From: Microcoleus sp. AS-A8
GTDB taxonomy: Bacteria > Cyanobacteriota > Cyanobacteriia > Cyanobacteriales > Coleofasciculaceae
Assembly (NCBI GenBank): GCA_039962225.1
Contig: JAMPKV010000028.1
Location: 1-64,000, forward strand
Length of the DNA: 64,000 nucleotides
Direction: 5' to 3'
Shown here: piece after piece, positions 9,130 through 17,269 of the stretch
How the letters are laid out: the number at the start of each line of letters is the position of its first letter
Numbering within the stretch: the stretch's first letter is position 1
Program-made: the position numbers and the translations under genes
The notes under the pieces: model-generated
Databases searched by the model: none
The model's input: the letters and a program-made list of their open reading frames with translations, nothing else
What the model was told of the DNA's origin: nothing

Positions 9130-9154
9130 CGATGAATAAAATTAATGAGAGTCC

Positions 9155-9616
9155 ATGAAAATGTATACATCTCACCTTTATGAAACAGATTTTTATGGCT
9201 GGACTCAAGAGCAGGTGACGCTGCTCAAAGCTCAGCAGTGGGATCGATTAGACACGATCAATCTGATTGAGGAAATTGAATCTTTGGGCAGAAAAGAGCG
9301 ACAAGAACTGAGAAATCGACTAGGAGTGTTGTTAGGACACCTCCTGAAGTGGCAATTTCAATCTGACAAACGCAGCAATAGTTGGTTGGGTACAATTCGA
9401 GAACAACGGGTTCAGATCAGGTTGCTTTTGCAGGATAGCCCTAGTTTGAAGTCTTATCTAGATGAGGTTTTTCTTGCTGCTTACGAGCTAGGCTTAGCTT
9501 TGGCAATTCGAGAGACTCAGTTGGACGAACAGGTTTTTCCAGAAGAATGCCCCTACACTTCAGAACAAGTGATGAATCCTGAGTTCCTACCAGAGCCGAA
9601 TCAGATGGATGGTTAA
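9155..9616 (+). CDS. DUF29 family protein
   Basis: 153 residues, full family length. Characteristic features are YETDFYGWTQEQVTLL near the start, NLIEEIESLGRKERQEL in the middle, and LLGHLLKWQFQ, followed by a C-terminal ...FPEECPYTSEQVMNPEFLPE end. DUF29 proteins are small helical proteins that are abundant in cyanobacterial accessory regions; the function is unknown. Two ATG codons (9155 and 9161) are possible starts. It sits between a truncated Uma2 gene and a deleted NACHT gene, that is, in a decaying accessory region. Confidence 0.85.
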   Translation: MKMYTSHLYETDFYGWTQEQVTLLKAQQWDRLDTINLIEEIESLGRKERQELRNRLGVLLGHLLKWQFQSDKRSNSWLGTIREQRVQIRLLLQDSPSLKSYLDEVFLAAYELGLALAIRETQLDEQVFPEECPYTSEQVMNPEFLPEPNQMDG

Positions 9617-9630
9617 GGGGAGCGATCGCT

Positions 9631-9705
9631 CTTTGGTTGTGCCAACGGCATCTGAAACTAAGTTTCGCAATGCTCTGTTGAAGTTGGCTTACAGTCTACC
9701 GTAGT
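9631..9705. repeat. Diverged ~75-bp repeat, second copy
   Basis: Matches 8711-8781 at roughly three quarters of positions; the shared block GCTCTGTTGAAGTTGG is exact. The copies flank the truncated Uma2 and DUF29 genes in the same orientation. Confidence 0.65.
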
Positions 9706-9824
9706 AGGAAGGTAGAGGGAGTTATTAATCTGAGTTCTATGTTAAAGAAACTAACTCTACTGATGCTTGTACCTAATAGTCAGTAAGCACCAGCTCATAT
9801 CACTTTAATCTCTATAGAGGATTT

Positions 9825-12118
9825 ATGACAGGAGATAACTTCAACCCGTTAGCGAAGGTAATCACGACAATCGCTAGTGCGGCAGCTACTCCCATAAAAA
9901 ATAAGCTTGAGCGTAATGAGACAGTAATTAAATTATTAGAGAAAGTTGGTCTTGACCCAGAGCATCCACCTGCTGACTTTTCTGGTGTCTATGCTTATAC
10001 TCTCGTAAAGTACGGGGTGGGAAAACCACGGCAAATTCTGGAATTGTTTCGACAGGAAGATATTAAACGGGCTTTCCGTGAAGCATTTGAACAGAATGAC
10101 TTTCTAATCCTCATCAAAAAAGGTCAAGAATTTATTGATGGCTATGCTTTGGGTGATGAAATAAAAGAACTAAGCGTTGACCTGCTTCCCGAATTTGCCG
10201 CTTTTGCTATGGTCTTCATTGACGTTGCCAACAGCACACGTACACCATCTGAAGTTTTGCGGGATCGGAAGCTCGACACCCTGATGCGAAGTGTATCTGA
10301 TATACAAGAACAGATATCCAGACTCAAGGCACCCAGTGAAATTTTACTTGAATTAGCTATACAGTCCCGGAGTTATCAAGAACTTCAGCCAGCAGGTGAG
10401 TCAAAGAATGAAAAAATTGGGACGTTCATTCTAACGCAGCAAATGAGGGGTTGGTTTGAGACTCTGGGCTACAAATTTGATAGCTATAACGTAGAAGGAG
10501 ATAACTATTTCGAGTGGATTATTAATATTCCAGCACGACGAGGATACGACCGCATTCTTGTGCGGGGTGTTGAGGGTGAGGGGAAGCTAGGTGATGTTGT
10601 AGCTTTACAGCGGACTGTCAATGAGCAAAAAACTATAGAAGGTTGGCTAGTCGCATCTCGCCGGATTAGTCCTGCTGCTCGTGATGAGGTGAAAAAGGAA
10701 GAAAACCAAGATATCTTCTGCTATACGTTCTCTATGCTGTACGGACGAAAATGGAGCGAGACATTAAGGCAGAACGTACTTTTACCTCGTTAGCCGATAA
10801 ACTCTATTTCCTGTGTGAATTGTCATGGGAAATGCTGTCTACTAACCAAATGAGCCTCAACTATCGGCTTTTCCCGGATCGACTCCGTCGCTTGTTCAGC
10901 CATGCTGTGCAGGAGCAAAAATATCTAGATCATTGGCACTTTGACATGATGGGTCAGACCATGCTCATCCGTAATGCTGACGGTGATTACACACCAGCGC
11001 ACCGCTCACTATTGGAGTTTTTCGTAGCCTACAAATTTGCTGCTGAACTAGGAATATTAGCTCCTGATTTTATAGAGTTAGATAAAGCGCAATCTCATCT
11101 AAATGAAGCCCTATCATCTAATTACACTTGGTCATCCTACTTCTATCGCCAATGTGATGGTAAAGGGGATATTGAGCCTATTCCTTCTCTTGGAGAGTTT
11201 ATTCCCGAAACAGTAAGTTTGCTTGCCGAAACTGTTGGGAAAGAACCGCTAACTACAGCTAACAGGATTGAAATAGAGCGAGCTGGTGCTATTCTAAATT
11301 TGCTCATAAATATGATCTCTCCGGATCAAAATAAAGTCAACACAAGGCTACTGTCTCTCATCAGAGGAACCAAGGGTAAATCTTCAGAGGAAGTGGGTAT
11401 ACTTGGCGGGAATATTGCAACTATTCTAGTTCGATATGATAGGCAAGCTTTGAGAGGGCAGAATATTGCAGGTACTAATTTGATTTGGGCTGACTTATCG
11501 AATGCTGATCTCACAGAATGCAACTTAGAATATGCCGATCTAAACAGAGCTAAATTGGATATAAACTCTAAGCTAGTAAATGCGTCCTTACGAGGAGTTA
11601 ATTTAAAGAATGTAAATGTAACTAGATCGGGTTGGATTAAGAGTATGACTTTGAGTAGTAATAGTAAAGTAGTTTTTTATTATTCACATCTACTTGATGA
11701 TTTAAACGAGCCTGAATTACATTCTGTCCTTCAAGATAATGAGGTAGTACTTAGCCTTATAGAAGACAAACAATCCAAGTGGATACAAAAAATTAAATCT
11801 ATATTTTTGCTTAATTACGATGTAGGTGAAGAAGTGATTCGCCTTCTAACAATTGAGGGAAAAGATTTGACTATTGAAATAAAAACGGGTCGTTATTTGC
11901 CTAATGATGACACAAGCTTGTTACGGAATTGGTATGGTGCAGATTTAGCAGATGCAATAGGGCTTGATGAACGAAATGTTTACCTTTTAAGAGTTCTGGG
12001 TGCTCAAAATCTACCCAATACTTCTTATGATCCATATAAGGATAGTAGGGTAAATCACGCCATACGAGATGAGGCTGACCAAAGCGAGTCAGAATCAGAA
12101 GATGACTTACATCCCTGA
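9825..12118 (+). pseudogene. NACHT-type NTPase gene with the ATPase core deleted
   Basis: Two overlapping frames. The first (9825-10793) encodes an N-terminal domain whose region about residues 190-295 resembles a degenerate restriction-endonuclease-like (Mrr-type) fold (GYDRILVRGVEGEG, then GWLVASRRISPAARDEV) and reaches the conserved IFCYTF just before the NACHT domain. The second, in another frame, becomes homologous at about 10730, reads LYAVRTKMERDIKAERTFTS upstream of its ATG (10751), and continues into the post-NACHT domain and pentapeptide repeats (about residues 225-290). The joint at about 10730 removes the whole P-loop ATPase and shifts the frame. No Walker A motif remains. The C-terminal ~160 residues are of unknown type. 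The downstream half could still be translated on its own. Confidence 0.75.
10751..12118 (+). CDS. C-terminal fragment of the NACHT protein (helical plus pentapeptide repeats)
   Basis: 455 residues from an ATG that is an internal Met of the ancestral protein. Recognisable parts are ERTFTSLADKLYFLCELSWE, MSLNYRLFPDRLRRLF and DYTPAHRSLLEFFVAYKFAA, which follow the NACHT domain in these cyanobacterial proteins. Pentapeptide repeats come next (ADLSN, ADLTE, ADLNR), then a unique C-terminal domain. There is no ribosome binding site adapted to this start; overlap with the upstream frame (10751-10793) could allow coupling. Probably not a functional NTPase. Confidence 0.5.
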   Translation: MERDIKAERTFTSLADKLYFLCELSWEMLSTNQMSLNYRLFPDRLRRLFSHAVQEQKYLDHWHFDMMGQTMLIRNADGDYTPAHRSLLEFFVAYKFAAELGILAPDFIELDKAQSHLNEALSSNYTWSSYFYRQCDGKGDIEPIPSLGEFIPETVSLLAETVGKEPLTTANRIEIERAGAILNLLINMISPDQNKVNTRLLSLIRGTKGKSSEEVGILGGNIATILVRYDRQALRGQNIAGTNLIWADLSNADLTECNLEYADLNRAKLDINSKLVNASLRGVNLKNVNVTRSGWIKSMTLSSNSKVVFYYSHLLDDLNEPELHSVLQDNEVVLSLIEDKQSKWIQKIKSIFLLNYDVGEEVIRLLTIEGKDLTIEIKTGRYLPNDDTSLLRNWYGADLADAIGLDERNVYLLRVLGAQNLPNTSYDPYKDSRVNHAIRDEADQSESESEDDLHP

Positions 12119-12256
12119 AAATGTACTGATTTTCTGGAGCGATCGCACCCTCCTCCTCGAAGTCCACTCTCCCAAACCGAAGCAGTACGAGAAGCGATCA
12201 CCCCTCAAAATTACCGCCTCACACCTTTCAAGGAAAGTGAACGCCTCCCTCCGTGA
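12102..12256 (+). pseudogene. 5' remnant of an XPB/Ssl2-like DNA helicase gene
   Basis: The frame from ATG 12102 reads MTYIPENVLIFWSDRTLLLE then VHSP, like the N-terminus of cyanobacterial XPB-type helicases. A one-base shift near 12173 is needed to continue as QTEAVREAITP...YRLTPFKESERLPP, ending at TGA 12254-12256. The rest of the gene is gone. The assignment is from memory of the family and was not checked by search. Confidence 0.5.
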
Positions 12257-12454
12257 AAAGCTGCCAGACTTAGAAAGGATGAATTTCTGAGGTTCCCTGT
12301 GAAGCTAGAGAACATACTTTTACCCGTAGGAATCCTGGCAGTGGTGGCGATCGCTCATAAACCGCAAGCATCAGGGCGCTGAAGTAGGGAGCGATTGCCA
12401 AGGGGCACCAGCAAAACTGATCTGCGCTTCGCTCTTCTCGCAACGCTCTCGCAC

Positions 12455-13021
12455 TCAAGCCAAAAGCCTTTCAACAGATACCTGAATATCTGGAAATGCT
12501 AAAGGCGCGTGAAGCGAAGCTATCCCGAAGGGAATCACTCCTTCACGGATAACCTGTTGTTTAGCGTACTGACCATTCTGAGGCTCTCGCAAGACAATCA
12601 TTCGCCTAGCAGATAAATCCAATATCCAATACTCTTGAATTTCAGCAGATGCGTAGATAGAAGTTTTGAGGTCTAAGTCTTTTTTCAGGCTAGTCTTAGC
12701 CACCTCTACGACCCAACAGATATCATCACGTCCAGGATGGCGATCGTTGTATGCAGACTCTGGCAGTCGAACAATGGCAATATCCGGTTCGGGTTCGGAG
12801 TCAGGTAGTGTAATCGGTCCATTGAAACGAACATCGGCTTTGCCTGCTAGCAACTCCTCCAGGTATTTTGCACCTCGCTTTGCCGTATTGTAATGAATCG
12901 GGGTTTCTGGACTCATTTCAACAATTTCGCCTGCTAGCAACTCCACGCGGCGATCGTGCAAAATTCCCGCTTCGATCATGCGGTGATAGTCATCCACAGA
13001 CCATTTGGCTAGCGTCTTCAT
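12455..13021 (-). CDS. Uma2 family endonuclease (DUF820)
   Basis: 188 residues, full length. PD-(D/E)XK-type pattern is complete: EPDIAIV (about residues 77-83), then WVVEVAKTSLKKDLDLK with the acidic and lysine positions, then IQEYWILDL. These genes are present in dozens of copies in many filamentous cyanobacteria, and their function is unsettled (mobile or selfish nuclease is suspected). In contrast with the broken copy at 8.85 kb, this one looks intact. HIP1-like and GAAGCGAAGC-type segments lie within the 3' part. Confidence 0.88.
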   Translation of the reverse strand: MKTLAKWSVDDYHRMIEAGILHDRRVELLAGEIVEMSPETPIHYNTAKRGAKYLEELLAGKADVRFNGPITLPDSEPEPDIAIVRLPESAYNDRHPGRDDICWVVEVAKTSLKKDLDLKTSIYASAEIQEYWILDLSARRMIVLREPQNGQYAKQQVIREGVIPFGIASLHAPLAFPDIQVSVERLLA

Positions 13022-13098
13022 CGCTCCAATCGCTCATTCTTCTCACAGGATTGACTCGATTCTATAGTCCTTTCTGGGGTTGTGGGAAGAAAACTTAC

Positions 13099-13133
13099 TC
13101 CCCTCTCCTGGTAGGAGAGGGGTTGGGGGAGAG
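13099..13133. repeat. Palindromic intergenic repeat (CCCCTCTCC...GGAGAGGGG)
   Basis: CCCCTCTCCTGGTAGGAGAGGGG at about 13100-13122 forms a nine-pair hairpin and is followed by TTGGGGGAGAGG. This type of repeat is widespread between genes in cyanobacteria. It lies between the Uma2 gene and ridA. Confidence 0.7.
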
Positions 13134-13217
13134 GTCAGACTGTATTGCACTAATAGGAGAATCGCTATATTGTTTTTTGGGACAATTTGCTGAATCGACC
13201 TCCCTGGACTCAAGACT

Positions 13218-13610
13218 ATGACCCGAAACGTGATTCGTACCGACAACGCACCTGCACCCGTTGGCCCTTATAATCAAGCGATCGCCGCCAGTGGTCAATT
13301 GGTTTTTGTCGCCGGTCAAATTCCCCTCGACCCCAAAACGGGTGAGATTGTCGGGGGTAATGATGTCGTCCAGCAAACCGAACAAGTGATGGCAAATCTA
13401 GAAGCGATCCTGACGGCAGCAGGTGCGACAACTCAAGAAATCGTGAAAACATCCGTCTTTCTGGCAGATATGAATGATTTTGCCGCCATGAACCAAGTTT
13501 ATGCCCGATACTTCCAGGAAGAATCCGCCCCAGCTCGTGCCTGTGTCCAGGTTTCCCGTCTGCCTAAGGATGTGTTGGTCGAAATTGAATGTATTGCAGT
13601 TATCGCCTAA
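13218..13610 (+). CDS. ridA: RidA-type imine/enamine deaminase
   Basis: 130 residues, standard RidA (YjgF/YER057c/UK114) length. Visible motifs are [12 protein letters not shown] near the start, [15 protein letters not shown], and the C-terminal signature [22 protein letters not shown] with the conserved Arg (residue about 106) that binds the carboxylate. RidA hydrolyses reactive 2-aminoacrylate and related imines made by PLP enzymes such as threonine dehydratase. It is a single gene with no operon partner. Confidence 0.95.
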   Translation: MTRNVIRTDNAPAPVGPYNQAIAASGQLVFVAGQIPLDPKTGEIVGGNDVVQQTEQVMANLEAILTAAGATTQEIVKTSVFLADMNDFAAMNQVYARYFQEESAPARACVQVSRLPKDVLVEIECIAVIA

Positions 13611-13842
13611 TACCCGTTTGGATTGTGCCTAGGGTTGGCTTCTGACTCAGACATGAAGGAAGAATTCGCCATTTGGTTGAAAAAGGCAGAAGAGGAAAGG
13701 CAGAAGGCAGAAGTTTCCGTTCAGATGGGGATTGGGACTCTCCTCACTCTTATCTCCGGCTGAACGGGAGCCAGTGAAATTTGTTCACTCATGAGCTTGA
13801 TACCCTTACTTCCTAAGGTCGTGGGCCCATAGCGAAGGCATT

Positions 13843-14011
13843 CCTTCTGTCTTCTGCGTTCTGCCTTCTGCGTTCTGCCTTCTGCCTTCTGCCTTCTGCG
13901 TTCTGCCTTCTGTCTTCTGTCTTCTGCCTTCTGCCTTCTGCGTTCTGCCTTCTGTCTTCTGCGTTCTGCCTTCTGCGTTCTGTCTTCTGCGTTCTGCCTT
14001 CTGCCTTCTAC
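13843..14011. repeat. Tandem heptamer repeat tract (CTTCTGC/GTTCTGC/CTTCTGT)
   Basis: About 24 consecutive seven-base units with few variants fill ~170 bp. This matches the short tandemly repeated repetitive (STRR) class known from filamentous cyanobacteria. The shorter tract at 5.60 kb has the same unit. Confidence 0.9.
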
Positions 14012-14060
14012 CTTTTTTGGTCAAAGCCCCTTCTCCAGCCTAAATAGGTTGTGCTATAAA

Positions 14061-14080
14061 TATATCAACCGTTCGATATA
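14061..14080. promoter_or_regulatory. Operator-like palindrome 1 (TetR regulator)
   Basis: TATATCAACCGTTCGATATA, an imperfect palindrome, 17 of 20 bases equal to the copy at 14133-14152. About 87 bp before the regulator's preferred ATG. Confidence 0.65.
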
Positions 14081-14132
14081 AGGAAAACGCCCAAGACGAA
14101 CAATCTTAGGGCATAGGTGTGGTGACTTATAA

Positions 14133-14152
14133 TATATCGGACGTTCGATATA
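14133..14152. promoter_or_regulatory. Operator-like palindrome 2 (TetR regulator)
   Basis: TATATCGGACGTTCGATATA is a near-perfect 20-bp palindrome (one mismatched pair) just before the TetR start. Typical of an autoregulated TetR operator. Confidence 0.75.
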
Positions 14153-14166
14153 AAGTAATCCTGACC

Positions 14167-14754
14167 ATGCCAAAGATTGTTGACCACGATCAATACCGCA
14201 AAGAACTTCTGCTCAAGTGCTTCGATTTATTTGCACAGAAGGGTTATGCCTCGATTACCATGCGGGAGATTGCCAAGGGACTGGGGGTTTCGACAGGAAC
14301 GCTATATCACTATTTTCCGAGTAAAAAAGAGCTGTTTTGGCAATTGGTAGAGGAACAAACCCGACAAGACAATCAAGCGATCGCCACTGTACTCGAAAAT
14401 GCCGAAACACTAGAAGAGCGAATTGCAGCCTTATTTGCCTTCCATGCCCAACATGAAGACTACTTTTACAAACAAATCTTAGTCGGAGTTAATTTTTACC
14501 AACAGCAAGACAGAGAAGAGGTAATTAACAACGAGACACTCAAACAAATGTTTGAGGAAAGTAGACAGGTGATGACTGAACTTTTGGGCATCCAAGACCG
14601 CGCCCTGATCAACTTTAGTATCAGTCTGCTGATGGGTTTACTCTTAGTTCGACTATTCGAGGGAGAAGTCGTACCCATCGAAGAGCAAGCCGAACTGTTG
14701 GGGAAAATGCTAACGCTGTACCTAAAACCACAACAGAAACAGGAGCAAACATGA
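14167..14754 (+). CDS. TetR/AcrR family transcriptional regulator
   Basis: 195 residues from ATG 14167. A GTG at 14119 gives a longer frame, but that start lies upstream of the operator palindrome, so the ATG is preferred. The N-terminal helix-turn-helix is clear: ITMREIAKGLGVSTGTLYHY then FPSKKELFWQLVEEQ. The C-terminal ligand domain is helical. Its stop overlaps the start of the HlyD-like gene by four bases (14751-14754), so regulator and exporter form one operon. It probably represses this exporter and itself until an unknown inducer binds. Confidence 0.92.
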   Translation: MPKIVDHDQYRKELLLKCFDLFAQKGYASITMREIAKGLGVSTGTLYHYFPSKKELFWQLVEEQTRQDNQAIATVLENAETLEERIAALFAFHAQHEDYFYKQILVGVNFYQQQDREEVINNETLKQMFEESRQVMTELLGIQDRALINFSISLLMGLLLVRLFEGEVVPIEEQAELLGKMLTLYLKPQQKQEQT

Positions 14755-15932
14755 GTTCGCAATTATTATCAAAACCATCCAAGCGGTGGCTAATTGGACT
14801 GATCATAGCGGCTACTGCCGTTACAGGTGCGACGGTTTTTTATGGCGCATCCCGGTTTGGTATGATTGGCGATCGCAAACCCTCCCAACCCATAGAAACG
14901 ACTCCAATTGTCAAAAAAGTGAGTGCGTTGGGACGACTCGAACCGATGGGTGAAGTGATTCGCCTCTCAGCGCCGGTGAGTTTGGATGGCGATCGCGTTG
15001 CTCAAGTTTTGATTAAGCAGGGCGATCAGGTGCAGCAGGGACAAGTAATTGCGATTCTCGATTCGCGCGATCGCTTACAATCCGCCTTAGAGCAAGCCAA
15101 ACAACAAGTGAGAGTTGCCCAGTCCCGCTTAGCCCAAGTAAAAGCAGGAGCTAAAACCGGAGAAATTACCGCTCAAAAAGCAGAAATTACCCGATTACAG
15201 GCCGAATTAGAGGGAGAACTTTCCACTCAAACAGCGGCGATCGCACGCTACCAAGCCGAACTCAACAATGCTCGTGCAGAGTACAACCGCTTTCAAATAC
15301 TGTACCGGGAAGGTGCTGAATCGGCCTCAAAGCTCGATAGCAAGCGCCTCACTCTGGAAACTGCCCAAGCTCAATTTAACCAAGCGACAGCCACCCAAAA
15401 GCGGACAGCAGAGACATTGCAAGAGCAACTCAAGCAAGCCAAAGCTACCCTCAATCAGATTACTGAAGTTCGTCCTGTGGATGTGCAGGCAGCTCAAACA
15501 GAAGTCGATCAAGCCGTTACCGAAGTCAAACGCGCTCAAACAGAATTAAATTTAGCCTATATCCGTGCCCCAATTGTCGGACAGATTTTAAAGATTCACA
15601 CTCGTCCTGGAGAAAAAATTAGTGAATCGGGAATTGCCTATTTGGGGCAAACCTCCCAGATGGCAGTGGTTGCCGAAGTTTATCAAACCGATATTGGCAA
15701 AGTTAAGTTGGGACAAAAAGCCCTAGTTACCAGCCAAGCCTTTTTGGGTGAACTCCAAGGAACCGTCAGCGAAATTGGATTACAGGTGAGTCGGCAAAAT
15801 GTTTTTAGCAATCAACCAGGAGAAAACCTTGATCAGCGAGTGATAGAGGTAAAAATCCATCTAAATCCTGAAGATAGTCAGCGAGTTGCAGGGTTGACCA
15901 ACTTACAAGTAAAAGTTGCGATTCAAGAGTAA
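14751..15932 (+). CDS. HlyD/DevB-type membrane fusion protein
   Basis: 393 residues. One N-terminal membrane helix (about residues 14-33), then biotinyl-lipoyl-like halves around a long alpha-helical hairpin of Gln/Ala/Lys-rich heptads (about residues 115-250), then the beta-barrel part with RAPIVGQILKIHTRPGEKI. This is the periplasmic adaptor of DevBCA-type exporters. In Anabaena DevBCA exports heterocyst glycolipids; paralogues in other cyanobacteria have other or unknown cargo. A palindromic operator copy lies just after the stop. Named by family only, since there is no sign of heterocyst genes. Confidence 0.9.
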   Translation: MSSQLLSKPSKRWLIGLIIAATAVTGATVFYGASRFGMIGDRKPSQPIETTPIVKKVSALGRLEPMGEVIRLSAPVSLDGDRVAQVLIKQGDQVQQGQVIAILDSRDRLQSALEQAKQQVRVAQSRLAQVKAGAKTGEITAQKAEITRLQAELEGELSTQTAAIARYQAELNNARAEYNRFQILYREGAESASKLDSKRLTLETAQAQFNQATATQKRTAETLQEQLKQAKATLNQITEVRPVDVQAAQTEVDQAVTEVKRAQTELNLAYIRAPIVGQILKIHTRPGEKISESGIAYLGQTSQMAVVAEVYQTDIGKVKLGQKALVTSQAFLGELQGTVSEIGLQVSRQNVFSNQPGENLDQRVIEVKIHLNPEDSQRVAGLTNLQVKVAIQE

Positions 15933-15950
15933 ATATACGATGTCCTAATT

Positions 15951-15970
15951 TATAACGAATGTTTGATATA
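15951..15970. promoter_or_regulatory. Operator-like palindrome 3, before the devC-like gene
   Basis: TATAACGAATGTTTGATATA agrees at 15 of 20 positions with the copy at 14133. It lies in the 150-bp gap between the adaptor and permease genes and suggests a second regulated promoter. Confidence 0.55.
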
Positions 15971-15994
15971 GAAATACTCAATGAGATGTGAAAT

Positions 15995-16047
15995 TCTCTC
16001 TTTTTCCTCTCCTCTTCTCTGTGTACTCTGGGCCTCTGTGGTTCGTT
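15995..16047. repeat. Dispersed repeat, CTCTGTGT-CTCTG-CCTCTGTGGTTCG type
   Basis: One of four related copies in the window (also 25660-25700, 34738-34794 and 56967-57005, two of them inverted). A T/C-rich lead-in precedes a conserved CTCTGTGGTTCG-like end. Confidence 0.7.
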
Positions 16048-16082
16048 ATTCTTCCATCAAAATGATATGAGGTAGGTTTACC

Positions 16083-17246
16083 ATGCTGCCCAAACTATTT
16101 CGTAAAACACCCCTAGCTTGGTTTCAAGTCAGTCGAGAAAGAACACGCCTCGCCGTAGCACTGGCAGGAATTGCCTTTGCAGATATGCTCATGTTTATTC
16201 AACTCGGTTTTTTAGATGCACTACTAGACGGGGCAACAAAATCACACCAGAATCTTCAGGCAGATTTAGTATTAATTAATCCCCAATTTCAAACTCTGTT
16301 TTACATCAAAAACTTTCCCAGAGAGCGACTCTATCAAACCTTAAGTGATGACAGAGTTGAATCAATTCGTGGGTTGTACATTAACATTGCCCAGTGGCGA
16401 AATTCCCAAACTCGCCTCAGTCGCGGCATCTTAGTATGGGGCATTGATCCCGCCAATCCGGCTTTTAATTTACCAGAAGTGAATCAAAACTTGGAGCGAC
16501 TTAAACTCTTAAATCAAGCTCTATTTGACCGCGCTTCTCGACCCGAATATGGCCCTATTGCAGACCTTTTGAAACAAGAAAAAACTCTGGAAGCTCAGGT
16601 GAATGGCCAGAATCTTCAGATTGTTGACTTGTTTACTCTAGGTGCTTCGTTTGGTGCAGATGGAAATATTATAACCAGTGATTCAACATTCCTGAAACTA
16701 TTTCCTGATAACCAACCCAATCAAATTGCCGTTGGTTTGATTAATTTAAAACCGGGCGCGGATGTTGATCAAGTGCGATCGCGCCTCGTTACGACTTTAC
16801 CTAATGATATTAAAATCCTCACCCCTCAAGAATTTGCCCAAATTGAAATCGATTACTGGCAAAGTGGTGGCATTGGCTTTATTTTCGGCTTGGGCGTAGT
16901 TGTAGGATTCATTGTCGGTGTAGTTATTGTCTATCAAATTCTCTATTCTGATGTGTCCGATCACCTCCCTGAATACGCTACGTTGAAAGCCATGGGGTAT
17001 AGCGATCGCTATTTACTCGGTGTTTTGATGCAAGAGGCATTGCTCCTCGCTGTGTTGGGTTATATTCCAGGTTTCCTCCTGGCGCTTGGTCTATTTCAGA
17101 TTGCCTATGCGGCTACCCTTTTACCCATTGGGATGAAGCTACCACGAGCCATATTAGTGCTGATACTCACGATTGTTATGTGTGTTATTTCTGGCGTAAT
17201 TTCTATGCGGAAACTACAATCGGCTGACCCTGCTGATGTGTTTTAG
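16083..17246 (+). CDS. DevC-type ABC exporter permease
   Basis: 387 residues, MacB/FtsX-like: one membrane helix near residues 20-45, a large periplasmic domain (about 45-260), then three helices in the C-terminal 130 residues. The start LAWFQVSRERTRLAVALAGI and the segment QADLVLINPQFQTLFYIKNF are characteristic of DevC. It couples the periplasmic adaptor to the ATPase encoded next. Preceded by a third copy of the operator palindrome. Confidence 0.92.
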   Translation: MLPKLFRKTPLAWFQVSRERTRLAVALAGIAFADMLMFIQLGFLDALLDGATKSHQNLQADLVLINPQFQTLFYIKNFPRERLYQTLSDDRVESIRGLYINIAQWRNSQTRLSRGILVWGIDPANPAFNLPEVNQNLERLKLLNQALFDRASRPEYGPIADLLKQEKTLEAQVNGQNLQIVDLFTLGASFGADGNIITSDSTFLKLFPDNQPNQIAVGLINLKPGADVDQVRSRLVTTLPNDIKILTPQEFAQIEIDYWQSGGIGFIFGLGVVVGFIVGVVIVYQILYSDVSDHLPEYATLKAMGYSDRYLLGVLMQEALLLAVLGYIPGFLLALGLFQIAYAATLLPIGMKLPRAILVLILTIVMCVISGVISMRKLQSADPADVF

Positions 17247-17269
17247 TAGTATGTCTCAAACATAAGTCT

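Larger units (their letters stand above)
13611..14166. other. Non-coding region with heptamer repeats and TetR-type operators
   Basis: No gene is seen. From 13683 to 13712 GGCAGAA units appear in one orientation, and from 13843 to 14011 CTTCTGC/GTTCTGC units in the other. The two palindromes of the TetR regulator follow at 14061 and 14133. Confidence 0.6.

Noticed and set aside
13843-14011. Possible CRISPR array
   Set aside because: Units are seven bases with no spacers; this is a tandem repeat, not direct repeats with unique spacers.
13806-14024. Minus-strand frame of 72 codons, rich in Glu/Arg/Lys
   Set aside because: It is a translation of the heptamer repeats only.
14119-14166. Upstream GTG start for the TetR gene
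   Set aside because: It would put the operator palindrome inside the coding region; the ATG at 14167 gives the normal family N-terminus.
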